DNA of 64,000 nucleotides from NCBI GenBank assembly GCA_026874595.1, contig CM049308.1, forward strand, positions 96,520,624-96,584,623. The letters run 5' to 3'. Shown here one piece after another: positions 50,498 through 59,772 of the stretch. The number at the start of each line of letters is the position of its first letter. The stretch's first letter is position 1. This stretch comes from Sipunculus nudus (lineage: Eukaryota > Annelida > Sipuncula > Golfingiida > Sipunculidae). Both the position numbers and the translations under genes were made by a program. The notes beneath the pieces are model-generated. The model worked only from the letters and a program-made list of their open reading frames with translations. It was not told the DNA's origin and made no database searches.

Positions 50498-53400
50498 TTA
50501 TACAACAACATCATCAATATAGCAAGTACAGTTATCTAAGCCAGATAATACACAATTCATAAGTCTCATGAAGCAGGCTGGCGCATTTTTCATTCCGAAG
50601 GGCATAACTTTGTACTGGAACAAACCGTTTGGCGTTACAAACGCAGATATTTGCTTAGCCCGTTCGGTAAGAGGTACCTGCCAATAACCTTTTAACAGAT
50701 CTAACTTGCTAATATACGTAGCAGATCCAATCCTATCAATGCAATCTTCCACTCTGGGCAAAGGGTAAGTATCTGTTATTGTTACAGTGTTAACTTTTCG
50801 ATAGTCTGTACAAAATCTGTAGGTCATATCAGGCTTCTTTATCAACAAACATGGGGAACTCCAGGCACTACTGCTATTTTCAATAATATCATTCTCTATC
50901 ATATACTTTATTTCATTCTTTATGGCTTGTAACTTTTGGGGGCCAGCTCTATATGGTGCCTGTTTAATAGGGGAAGCATCTCCTACGTCTACATCATGCT
51001 GTAGTACATTAGTTCTACTGGGGACATCAGGAAATAAAGAGTCATAATTTAGCAGGATTTCCTTCAACTCTGATAACTGATCGAAATCCAAATGTGACAA
51101 TTTCTGATCTAAATTATTTAAAATATCAGAGTTGTTCAGTTTTACAGGATGTTCAGTTTTCTTCATGAGAACATCCTCTGCATTCTTTTCAGTTTCTTTA
51201 ATGAGTACCAAATTTGTTTGGGGAGGACTAGATTGACATGTTTCCGCTGATCTGTCATGATATTCTTTCAACATATTTATATGACAAAGTTGTTGCGACT
51301 TTCTACGATCAGGAGTATCAATTACATAATTCAAATCTGATTTCTTCTCAACAACTTTGTATGGTCCAGAGTATTTTGCTTGCAGGGGATGTCCTGGAAT
51401 TGGGAATAGTACCAGAACTTTATCACCAAGTTTAAATTCTCTTTTTGTCGTCTTTTTGTCATACCATACTTTCATTTTGTTTTGGGCTTTCTTTAAATGT
51501 TCTTGGGCGATGTCATTTGCCCTACTTAATTTCTCCTTTAATTCCTGAACATATTTTAACAAGCTACTTTGAGAACTGTTTTCCATCCAAGTGTCTTTTA
51601 ACACCGCCAGGGGGCCTCTTACACAGTGCCCATACACTAATTCAAAAGGGCTAAACCCTAAGCTTTCTTGCACTGCTTCTCGGGCTGCAAATATCAGAAA
51701 GGGTAAACCCTCATCCCACTGGTTCCCAGTGTCAAGACAATAAGCTCTAATCATGTTTTTGAGAGTTTGATGAAATCGCTCTAGAGCACCTTGACTCTCA
51801 GGATGGTAGGCACTGGATTTGTAGTGTTTTATGCCTAGCTCTGCCATAACCTGGGCAAATATATTTGACATGAAATTTGAACCTTGATCCGTTTGTATTG
51901 TTCTTGGTAAGCCAAAAGTAGTAAAAAATTTAACCAGAGCTTCAACAATTTTCTTTGCAGATATAGTTCTAAGAGGAATAGCTTCTGGAAATCTAGTTGC
52001 AGTACACATGATTGTTAGAACATATTCATTGCCATGTTTAGTTTTTCTTAGCGGTCCTACACAGTCAAGTATTACTGATTCAAACGCATCATGTGTTGTT
52101 GGTATGGGCGAGAGTGGCGCAGGACTAATTTGGTGGGTTGGTTTTCCAATCATTTGACACACATGACAAGTTTTACAGTATTTCGCCACGTCTCGTTTTA
52201 ACTTGGGCCAATAGAAGTGTTGGAGAATTTTGTGTTTGGTTTTCCTGACACCCAAATGTCCTGCCATAGGATGATCATGTGCAAGTTTTAAGATTTCTGG
52301 GCGATACTCGGGGGGAACTACAATTTGATAAAGAGTTTTCCACGTTTCGTCCGCTGGTACGGTGGGAGGTCTATATTTTCTGACTAGTACATCATTCTGT
52401 AAGGTGAAACAAGTTGGAACTTTATCTGCTTCCTCTTTAGTCAAGGCATTTTCTCTAAGGGAGGCAATATCAGGATCTTTCTTTTGCATTTCTATCAAAT
52501 CATCAGTTTTCATGCTAACTTCTACATTCTTTACACTCCTATCCTTCTTTAACTGTTCATGCCCATTTTGATCAGGCGATTTCACGCCGTTTGTACTCCT
52601 TTGGAGATTTCTATTCAGGGTCTGTTTGCCCTGTACTACATTTGTAGTCGAGTCCTTTGGACTGGGTGTGCCACTTGGGTCACATACGGGCGATTTAATA
52701 TTTACTCGCGTAACGGGCTTTAAGCCACTGACGTCATCGTTTGAATGCGCCATAAAGGTTTGCGAGAGGTCAAGTACAGAACTCTCTGGTTTCAGACTTG
52801 CCTTTTTACTCATCGCTCGAGTCACTACACAGCCTGGAAATACGCCCGGAAACTCCTGCTGGAGCAGGTCTGTGTCCCTATCAGTGCTCGGCAATTTTGT
52901 CATTCTGGGATCAATTTTCACTCTGTCACCAGCTAAATCGTTGCCTAGGAGGAGCGAAACGCCCTCTACTGGCAACTTAGAACAAACTCCTACAGTTACA
53001 AATTCAGAGACTAAATCAGATTCTAGTTTCACTCTGTGTAATGGAACTTCTAAAAATTCCGAATTAACGCCCTGGACTAGAACTGAACACTCCGCGTAAC
53101 TCTCTTGAGAGAAGGGAAGAACAGATTTCAAAACGAGGCTTTGGGTTGCCCCGGTATCCCTTAAGATTTTAACACGGGCCTTTCTTGCATGGTTACCCTC
53201 TAACTGAACAAAGCCATCTGACACAAAGGGCTGAAAGCTCTCGTGGACAGGGCTTTGTGTTTCACCTTTAGTCTCTAGTTTACTGGGCATTGTTACCGGT
53301 TTCATGCTCTGCGTAACAGTCAATGCATTAGGTTTAGGCTTACTTTGACCGTATCTTTTTCTATAACACTCAGATTCTGTATGCCCCTTGAACTCACAGA

Positions 53401-54076
53401 ATGTACAATATTTGGGTCCAGTCCTAGGTTGTCCCTCTTTATGTTGAGCAGGAGAGTCAGATTGACTTTTATACTGGGGTTTACCATGATCGGACTGTGG
53501 TTTACCTGAGCCGGAGTGACCCCGATAGTAGGGACTACCCTTTCTCCGACCCAGTTTTGGGCTTTTGCTACCTTCTCTTTTCTCACCATACCTCCTCCTG
53601 TGACTGGTATAACTGGGGCGGTGCGTCAAGGCAAATTCATCTGCCAGGACACCAGCCTCGTTTACATTTCTTACTTTATGTTCATCCAAAAATATTTTAA
53701 TGTCACTACGGATATGCCTTTTGAACTCTTCTATCAAAATTAGTTGTTTGAGTTTTTCAAAATCCTGATCAATTTTCATAGACTGACACCATCTATTAAA
53801 TGCACTTTCTTTGTCTCTAGCATATTCAACATGAGTTTGATTTTCTCTTTTTGTGGCATTCCTAAATTTTAAGCGATACGCTTCGGGGACTAATTCATAA
53901 GCTCTCAGAATGACCTCTTTTACAGTGTCGTAATCCCTGCATTGTTCGTCTGTGAGCGCAGTGTAAACGTCCTGTGCGCGACCAACCAGAACGCTTTGTA
54001 ACAACAGGGTCCACTGGCCTTTAGGCCAAGCCATTAAAGTGGCCACTCGTTCAAAATAACTGAAATAACGCTCCAC
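50498..54076 (-). CDS. Retrotransposon Gag-Pol: capsid, zinc knuckle, protease, integrase, reverse transcriptase (ends at in-frame stop)
   Basis: 1,192 codons from the first methionine; the frame is open further upstream to the Gag stop at 54170. By residue: about 1-150 retrotransposon Gag (YFERVATLMAWP, then FNRWCQSM); 224-237 a CX2CX4HX4C zinc knuckle (C224, C227, H232, C237); 307-310 DTGA protease active site; about 600-640 HHCC zinc-binding integrase domain (H602, H607, C637, C640); 671, 730 and 766 the D, D, E catalytic residues with exactly 35 residues between the last two; 901-909 a GPY-type integrase tail (YSGPYKVV); about 1060-1192 reverse transcriptase fingers and palm, with LDLLKGYWQ and YIDD at 1186-1189. 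It stops at TAA 50498-50500, three residues after YIDD. Integrase lies before reverse transcriptase. Plus-strand open frames across this interval are shadows. Confidence 0.92.
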   Translation of the reverse strand: MERYFSYFERVATLMAWPKGQWTLLLQSVLVGRAQDVYTALTDEQCRDYDTVKEVILRAYELVPEAYRLKFRNATKRENQTHVEYARDKESAFNRWCQSMKIDQDFEKLKQLILIEEFKRHIRSDIKIFLDEHKVRNVNEAGVLADEFALTHRPSYTSHRRRYGEKREGSKSPKLGRRKGSPYYRGHSGSGKPQSDHGKPQYKSQSDSPAQHKEGQPRTGPKYCTFCEFKGHTESECYRKRYGQSKPKPNALTVTQSMKPVTMPSKLETKGETQSPVHESFQPFVSDGFVQLEGNHARKARVKILRDTGATQSLVLKSVLPFSQESYAECSVLVQGVNSEFLEVPLHRVKLESDLVSEFVTVGVCSKLPVEGVSLLLGNDLAGDRVKIDPRMTKLPSTDRDTDLLQQEFPGVFPGCVVTRAMSKKASLKPESSVLDLSQTFMAHSNDDVSGLKPVTRVNIKSPVCDPSGTPSPKDSTTNVVQGKQTLNRNLQRSTNGVKSPDQNGHEQLKKDRSVKNVEVSMKTDDLIEMQKKDPDIASLRENALTKEEADKVPTCFTLQNDVLVRKYRPPTVPADETWKTLYQIVVPPEYRPEILKLAHDHPMAGHLGVRKTKHKILQHFYWPKLKRDVAKYCKTCHVCQMIGKPTHQISPAPLSPIPTTHDAFESVILDCVGPLRKTKHGNEYVLTIMCTATRFPEAIPLRTISAKKIVEALVKFFTTFGLPRTIQTDQGSNFMSNIFAQVMAELGIKHYKSSAYHPESQGALERFHQTLKNMIRAYCLDTGNQWDEGLPFLIFAAREAVQESLGFSPFELVYGHCVRGPLAVLKDTWMENSSQSSLLKYVQELKEKLSRANDIAQEHLKKAQNKMKVWYDKKTTKREFKLGDKVLVLFPIPGHPLQAKYSGPYKVVEKKSDLNYVIDTPDRRKSQQLCHINMLKEYHDRSAETCQSSPPQTNLVLIKETEKNAEDVLMKKTEHPVKLNNSDILNNLDQKLSHLDFDQLSELKEILLNYDSLFPDVPSRTNVLQHDVDVGDASPIKQAPYRAGPQKLQAIKNEIKYMIENDIIENSSSAWSSPCLLIKKPDMTYRFCTDYRKVNTVTITDTYPLPRVEDCIDRIGSATYISKLDLLKGYWQVPLTERAKQISAFVTPNGLFQYKVMPFGMKNAPACFMRLMNCVLSGLDNCTCYIDDVVV

Positions 54077-54169
54077 TTCCTTTTCATTGAAGGGAGGTAC
54101 TTTTGTCGAATTTCTGAATAGGAATTCAGACGGCTCATGTGCTGTACGATTTTGAGGATTTTGTAACTC

Positions 54170-54538
54170 TTACTCTTTCAACTTAATTTGCGTTTCTCTT
54201 TCGATTTCACATCTACGGATTTCTGTTTCAACTTGAGCTTCATATTTCAATTTAAGTTCATACTTTCTCAACTCTAGTTCTATCGGGTCAATAGCTGTTG
54301 CCCCAAGAGGTTCCTTAATAGGTTTTTCCTCCAAATCAGATTCCTCTTTACTATCTATATCACCATATAATGATTTCTTAAGTACATTTCTTAAACCCTC
54401 TACAGTGTATACCTCCATGATGTCAATATTTAAATGTAGAGCAACAATTTCAAGTTCATTTTTCTTTAACGTATACAATAAGCTCCTATTTTCTCTTAAT
54501 TGTGGTATAATTTCATTGGGTTTAAATTCCGTACCCAT
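54170..54538 (-). CDS. Retrotransposon Gag, N-terminal part (ends at in-frame stop)
   Basis: 122 codons beginning MGTEFKPNEI, with a helical N-terminus and a highly charged C-terminal region (ELELRKYELKLKYEAQ...EIRRCEIERE) likely to be coiled coil, as in many Ty3/gypsy Gag starts in animals. The frame stops at TAA (54170-54172) but is the same frame as the large open frame that starts at 54076, and the 93 bases between are open. It therefore looks like the front of one Gag-Pol protein cut by a single stop. Whether the stop is a mutation or is read through cannot be told from one copy. Confidence 0.75.
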   Translation of the reverse strand: MGTEFKPNEIIPQLRENRSLLYTLKKNELEIVALHLNIDIMEVYTVEGLRNVLKKSLYGDIDSKEESDLEEKPIKEPLGATAIDPIELELRKYELKLKYEAQVETEIRRCEIERETQIKLKE

Positions 54539-54674
54539 ATTTGCAAAGTATCAAGATAACGTGTCTGAGAAATATACGAGTTCAATTGTAGTTAAATACT
54601 AGTTCAATAACTAGAAGTTATAGAGACCACTGTGAAATTTTACATCCAAATGTAGCCGTTATTACGAAATACAG

Positions 54675-54693
54675 GGTCTCGTCGCGGTCGCCA
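54675..54693 (-). other. Primer binding site of the LTR retrotransposon
   Basis: Directly inside the 5' LTR the element strand reads TGGCGACCGCGACGAGA. It begins with TGG, the complement of a tRNA CCA end. The implied tRNA 3' end ...CGCGGTCGCCA resembles a tRNA-Arg acceptor end as I remember it; the isoacceptor is unproven. Confidence 0.7.
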
Positions 54694-55429
54694 TTATGTT
54701 ACGGTCCCTTTTCACACCAAACAACTCAGGCCGAACCGTAACACATATGCTCAGACACGTTCTCTTCAAATGAATACGTAACCAAAATATGGGTGCAAAA
54801 ACAGTACTATATTACTAGATTACAATATTTACATTCATACACAAATAATATAATAGTCAATACATAACGTAATTTATAACCAAGTCTCTGACGAAAACTG
54901 AGTCTCTAAATAACGAACTGTAACGAAATACTTAACTGAATCCGGTATACGAGAAACTGAAGTCCATCATCAACACATAATTCGGGCACACACAAAACTG
55001 AAGTCCTGTATTAATCCATGTGGCACCAAACAAACATAAAGTCTCTCCTCTTCCTAAATAATAAAGTTCATGGCGTAGTTCATGGCATTCCGTGGGCTTG
55101 GGGACCAAGAGCCCACGGTCACGGTCCCCGGGGATAACAGCAACGTGGCGTAGCAAAGTCAATAGTCCCGCCTCGTACTGCAGGCGAGTTCGTTTTATAG
55201 GTTTTCAACAATGGGTGGAAACCGCAGAAGTTTGTGGTTTTGCCTGAGAGAAACGATAGCGCCGGCAGAACTGCAAAACCAGTACTGAATGGTCCAAGAA
55301 TAGTTTTTATGTTTCTCAAAGCGCGTCAGTAGTCACTGATAGCGGGGTGGATCCATAAGAGTGGAAACGGGGGCGGCCACACCACTTCGTGGCGCCATCC
55401 TCCGATGTCCGGGTGACGTCCATGCAACA
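54694..55429 (-). repeat. 5' LTR of the Gmr1-like retrotransposon
   Basis: On the element strand it starts TGTTGCATGGACGTC and ends CCGTAACATAA; the core termini TGTT and AACA are inverted. Including the terminal TAA gives a perfect 5-bp target duplication and puts the primer binding site directly adjacent. 736 bp, the same length as the other LTR; the only difference I noticed is AGTCACTGAT here against AGTCAATGAT in the 3' LTR. Short open frames inside it are identical in both LTRs and are not genes. Confidence 0.93.
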
Positions 55430-55434
55430 ATATA

Positions 55435-55594
55435 TATACCATTCCTTGCCTATTGACAACTCAAACTTCTAACCCTTTACTGCTCAAAAGGTCACTAAAG
55501 TGTAGTTTTTATTTCTAGGCGAGTAGAACCCCATTATATGGCTATATTTGAGTACATAAAATACAATTAGCTAATTATGGAATACATGTGGTGT
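55435..55594. other. Intron sequence between LTR element and next MITE
   Basis: Continuation of host or MITE flank after the target duplication; nothing recognisable. Confidence 0.5.
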
Positions 55595-55930
55595 AAAGGT
55601 CTGTTTCCATGTGTGTGTATATGCGTTTGTGCATATATGTGTGAAAAAAATAGGTGTGTTTCCATGTGCACGTATATGCGTATATGCTAGAACTTGCAGA
55701 CATATATATTTGTACAGTGGATCATGCAGGCCTTCCACAAAAAGATGGTGAAATGATGTTATTTTCCCTGAATCCCTGAGTTCACACAGACCCTATGCGT
55801 GAAAATCGCTCCTGTGGCGATTTTCATGCATATACGCTGACGGACACATGGAAACACCCCAGTTACAAAATCATATAAGCGATTTTTCAGGCATATATGA
55901 ATATACGCGCACAAACGCTGCTTTAGTGTA
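55595..55930. mobile_element. Foldback MITE-like element with central hairpin
   Basis: Left arm GTCTGTTTCCATGTGTGTGT, then ATGCGTTTGTGCATATATG, with a second GTGTTTCCATGTGCACGTAT. The right arm is inverted: GGACACATGGAAACACC and ATATACGCGCACAAACGC. A near-perfect hairpin (ATGCGTGAAAATCGC against GCGATTTTCATGCAT) lies at 55795-55831. Non-coding. Confidence 0.55.
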
Positions 55931-56555
55931 TGTATTTCAGTGCATTAGAAATGAAACATGTTTACTACTGTTTGAATTAAGCTATATGGAATGTAATGCA
56001 GCATTTTGATGTTTTTCTTAAATTTAGCAACTGTATACCTAGTCATTTTTATCCTTGCCATTATCAACTTAGCTATTTTTACCTAGCACTAAATTTTAAT
56101 AAACAGTCTTGTACTTCATAAAAAAATTATATGAATATATCTTAGGTCTGTAATATCAGCAGTACTGTAAATTACAGACACAGTATAAAACATGTGCACA
56201 TATATATACCTACAAAGACAATACAAGTGCTTGTAATATCAGTTAAAGCATTGTCGTCAGCTGTGCAAGGTTAGAATGTGAAAAGTGTCAGCTGCCTAGA
56301 CTTTTCAGGGACTCTAGTACTCGCCGGCCAACATCGGCAGCTGCCCAGACACTTCCTTTCAAATTTTCATGACAATCAATGTTACTACATATTAACTGTT
56401 TTTTTTTTACAATATTAATATTAACTACATATCAATTTCCTGACTGAACTGTTTACTGCATATCAACTGTTTTTGTGACAGCATTAATGTTTACTCTGTT
56501 TCTATGACATGATTTTTAATTAATCTGTGTTCTATGACACTAATTTTTAACATAC
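55931..56555. other. ABCB10 intron sequence
   Basis: AT-rich, no gene. A phrase near 56290 (AGCTGCCTAGACTTTTCAGG) and one near 56338 (AGCTGCCCAGACACTTCC) are related and also resemble 47157. Repeats of TTAACTACATATCAA-like text occur at 56420-56470. Confidence 0.5.
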
Positions 56556-56702
56556 TGATCCCCAGAAGATTCCTCTAGCCATGGCTTCCTTGTAGGATAA
56601 CTGCAGAACATCTTCAATGCGAGATTGATAGGATTTCAATTCTCTTTCCTCTTGGGCAAAGGCCCGTACTGTTCGAATATTACTGATCCTCTCTTCTGCC
56701 AC
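56556..56702 (-). CDS. ABCB10: ABCB10-like transporter, exon encoding the intracellular loop between helices 4 and 5
   Basis: The exon is 147 bp, phase 0 to phase 0, and encodes 49 residues from VAEERISNIRTVRAFAQEE to MARGIFWGS. The AEERI.N.RTVRAF motif is typical of the long cytosolic (here matrix-side) loop of B-family half-transporters, where a coupling helix contacts the nucleotide-binding domain. The acceptor is CATCAG at 56703-56708 and the donor is GTATGT starting at 56555. The junction to the next exon reads FWGS/TGMAGN and reproduces the FFGATG.SGN pattern I recall from ABCB10. The intron to the upstream exon is 1,514 bp and mostly filled by the 45-bp array. The downstream intron is 10.2 kb and carries the LTR retrotransposon. 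Confidence 0.88.
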
Positions 56703-56941
56703 CTGATGAAGAAAAACAGTACTTAAGGCCTTGTCCCTGACATTAGGTTTGGGTCACCTGGAACAGTTTCAATGTAGCATTCATGTTTCTGGTCAAAAGG
56801 ATTGTTCTAAGATATAGCAAATCAAAATAAGATAATAACAAGATAAGAACAGAAATACCAAAACTAGGAATTGGTACTAGAAGGATCAGTAGGTACGAAA
56901 AGTCAAGTTGACAAACCATAATAAAATAACAGCTGAGTCTC
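56703..56941. other. Unique intron sequence upstream of exon 56556-56702
   Basis: 240 bp of non-array intron containing the CATCAG acceptor; the minus-strand open frame 56743-56952 has no resemblance to a known family and is probably chance. Confidence 0.55.
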
Positions 56942-58190
56942 ATCAGTGACATCTATGGTTTAACTAATTCCTTCTTGGACTAACAAATCAGTGACATTTG
57001 TGGTTTAACTTATTCTGTCTTGGGTAAACAAATCAGTGACATTTGTGGTTTAACTTGTTCTGTCTTGGATAAACAAATCAGTGACATCTGTGGTTTAACT
57101 TATTCTGTCTTGGGTAAACAAATCAGTGACATCTATGGTTAAACTTATTCCGTCTTGGATAAACAGATCAGTGACATTTGTGGTTTAACTTATTCTGTCT
57201 TGGGTAAACAAATCAGTGACATTTGTGGTTTAACTTATTCTGTCTTGGGTACACAAATCAGTGACATCTATGGTTAAACTTATTCCGTCTTTGGTAAACA
57301 TATCAGTGACATCTATGGTTAAATTTATTCCGTCTTGGATAAACAAATCAGTGACATTTGTGGTTTAACTTATTCTGTCTTGGGTAAACAAATCAGTGAG
57401 ATCTGTGGTTAACTTATTCTGTCTTGGATAAACAAATCAGTGACATCTGTGTTAACTTATTCCGTCTTGGGTAAACAAATCAGTGACATCTATGGTTAAA
57501 CTTAATCCGTCTTGGGTAAACATATCAGTGACATTTGTGGTTAACTTATTCTGTCTTGGGTAAACATATCAGTGACATCTGTGTTAACTTATTCCATCTT
57601 GGGTAAACAAATCAGTGACATCTATGGTTAAACTTATTCCGTCTTGGGTAAACATATCAGTGACATCTATGGTTAAACTTATTCCGTCTTGGGTAAACAA
57701 ATCAGTGACATCTATGGTTAAACTTATTCCGTCTTGGGTAAACAAATCAGTGACATCTGTGGTTAACTTATTATGTCTTGGGTGAACAAATCAGTGACAT
57801 TTGTAGTTAACTTATTCTGTCTTGGGTAAACAAAATACTGACATCTGTGCTTAACTTATTCCGTCTTGGGTATACAAATCAGTGCCATCTGTGGTTAACT
57901 TATTACGTCTTGGATAAACAAATCAGTGAGATCTGTGGTTAACTTATTCTGTCTTGGGTAAACAAAATAGTGACATCTGTGGTTAACTTATTCCGTCTTG
58001 GGTAAACAAATCAGTGACATCTGTGGTTAACTTATTCTGTCTTGGGTAAACAAATCAGTGACATCTGTGGTTAACTTATTCCGTCTTGGGTAAACAAATC
58101 AGTGACATCTATGGTTAAACTTATTTCATCTTGGATTAACAAATCAGTGACATTTATGGTTAAACTTATTCCTTCTTGGATTAATCGTAA
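56942..58190 (+). repeat. 44/45-bp minisatellite, about 28 copies, filling an ABCB10 intron
   Basis: Units contain AAATCAGTGACATCTGTGGT, TAACTTATTCCGTCTTGGGT and AAAC, with 44- and 45-bp forms that differ by one T or A after TGGT. It fills most of the 1,514-bp intron between the exons at 58217 and 56702, ending 26 bp from the donor at 58216. Variants alternate (ATCTATGG, ATTTGTGG, ATCTGTGG), showing local homogenisation. Confidence 0.93.
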
Positions 58191-58216
58191 TCCTATTATC
58201 TGATGCCTCCACCTAC

Positions 58217-58351
58217 CTGTGTAGCCTCTGCCAGAGAATCCTGGACATTTCTCGTAATTCTCCGAACATATCGACCATAAACAATGGACAGCAAAGCCAC
58301 AGGAGGAACAATACTCAATGCAATACTAGCCAGCTTGGGAGACATGTAAAA
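58217..58351 (-). CDS. ABCB10: ABCB10-like transporter, exon encoding transmembrane helix 4 (most upstream exon in window)
   Basis: This 135-bp exon encodes 45 residues in phase 0, starting FYMSPKLASIALSIVPP and ending DSLAEATQ. The hydrophobic stretch with the paired prolines, followed by YGRYVRRITR and the QDSLAEATQ end, is the pattern of helix 4 and the start of the intracellular loop in ABCB10, an inner mitochondrial membrane half-transporter linked to haem and biliverdin metabolism. The acceptor is ...TTTTCAAG at 58352 and the donor is GTAGGT at 58216-58211; both fit GT-AG. A 23-bp minisatellite starts about 30 bp upstream of the acceptor and a 45-bp minisatellite ends about 26 bp downstream of the donor. 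Earlier exons (targeting peptide, helices 1-3) must lie beyond the right edge. ABCB8 is the nearest alternative, but the residues fit ABCB10 better as I remember the family. Confidence 0.86.
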
Positions 58352-58380
58352 CTTGAAAATAAAAAGAAAAAATAAGCACT

Positions 58381-58858
58381 GTACAATCCACAGTATTATT
58401 TATGTAGAGTCCACAGCATTATGCATGTACAGTCCACAGCATTATATGTGTACAGTCCACAACATTACACATGTACAGTCCAAAGTATAAGATATGTACA
58501 GTGTACAGTATTAAATATGTACAGTCCACAGCATTATATGTGTACAGTCAACATTATTACATATGTACAGTCTACAACCTTACACATGTACAGTCCACAG
58601 TATTAGATATGTAGTCTACAGTATTACATATGTACAGTCCACAGCATTATATGTGTACAGTCAACATTATTACATATGTACAGTCCACAACCTTACACAT
58701 GTACAGTCCACAGTATTAGATATGTACAGTCCAAAGTTTTACACACGTACAGTCCACAACATTACATATGTACAGTCAACATTATTACATATGTACAGTC
58801 CACAACCTTACACATGTACAGTCCACAGTATTAGATATGTACAGTCTACAGTATTACT
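58381..58858 (+). repeat. 23-bp minisatellite, first block, about 21 copies
   Basis: Unit GTACAGTCCACAGCATTATA plus TGT, with sub-types such as CAACATTATTACATAT and CACAACCTTACACAT. It begins about 30 bp upstream (on the gene strand) of the acceptor of exon 58217-58351, which overlaps where the branch point and polypyrimidine tract should sit. It then passes abruptly into the 35-bp array at about 58859. Confidence 0.92.
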
Positions 58859-59143
58859 GTCAACACATTACTGACCTCTGGTCATGGTGGCCTGTCAACA
58901 AATTACTGACCTCTGGTCATTGTGGTCTGTCAACACATCACTGACCTATGGTCATGGTGGTCTGTCAACACATCACTGACCTCTGGTCATGGTGTGCTGT
59001 CAGCACATCACTGTCCTCTGGTCATGGTGGTCTTTCAACACATCACTGACCTATGGTCATGGTGTGCTGTCAGCACATCACTGTCCTCTGGTCATGGTGG
59101 TCTTTCAACACATCACTGTCCTCTGGTCATGGTGGTCTGTCAA

Positions 59144-59772
59144 CCACAGCATTATGCATGTACAGTCCACAGCATTATATGTGTACAGTCCACAACCTTA
59201 CACATGTACAGTCCAAAGTATAAGATATGTACAGTGTACAGTATTAAATATGTACAGTCCACAGCATTATATGTGTACAGTCAACATTATTACATATGTA
59301 CAGTCCTCAACCTTACACATGTACAGTCCACAGTATTAGATATGTACAGTCTACAGTATTACATATGTACAGTCAACAGCATTATGTGTACAGTCAACAT
59401 TATTACATATGTACAGTCCACAACCTTACACATGTACAGTCCACAGTATTAGATATGTACAGTCCACAGTATTACACATGTACAGTCCACAACATTACAT
59501 ATGTACAGTCAACATTATTACATATGTACAGTCCACAACCTTACACATGTACAGTCCACAGTATTAGATATGTACAGTCTACAGTATTACATATGTACAG
59601 TCCACAGCATTATATGTGTACAGTCAAAATTATTATATATGTACAGTCCACAGCATTATATATGTACAGTCCACAACATTACACATGTACAGTCCACAAC
59701 ATTACATATGTACAGTCCACAACATTACATATGTACAGTCCACAACATTACATATGTACAGTCCACAGTATT
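59144..59772 (+). repeat. 23-bp minisatellite, second block, inserted within the 35-bp array
   Basis: About 27 units of the same 23-bp family as the block at 58381-58858, bounded on both sides by 35-bp units (junctions GTCTGTCAACCACAGC near 59143 and CAGTATTACCTCTGG near 59770). The order of sub-types partly repeats the first block, so this is probably a segmental copy of it rather than an independent expansion. Confidence 0.9.

Larger units (their letters stand above)
48747..55429 (-). mobile_element. Full-length Gmr1-like Ty3/gypsy LTR retrotransposon (INT before RT), in ABCB10 intron
   Basis: A 6,683-bp element in the same orientation as the host gene. It has two 736-bp LTRs, a primer binding site next to the 5' (right-hand) LTR, a G-rich polypurine tract next to the 3' (left-hand) LTR, and a perfect 5-bp target duplication ATATA at 48742-48746 and 55430-55434. 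The polyprotein, in one reading frame from 54538 down to 49718, has Gag, CCHC zinc knuckle, protease, integrase, reverse transcriptase and RNase H in that order. RT, RNase H and the GPY-type integrase tail are gypsy-like, yet integrase precedes RT, as described for Gmr1-like elements of fish and invertebrates. Two TAA codons break the frame (54170-54172 and 50498-50500). The LTRs appear to differ at a single base, so the insertion is young. Confidence 0.93.

Noticed and set aside
52626..53099. 157-codon plus-strand open frame inside the retrotransposon
   Set aside because: It is the shadow of the minus-strand Gag-Pol frame, which has clear domains over the same bases.
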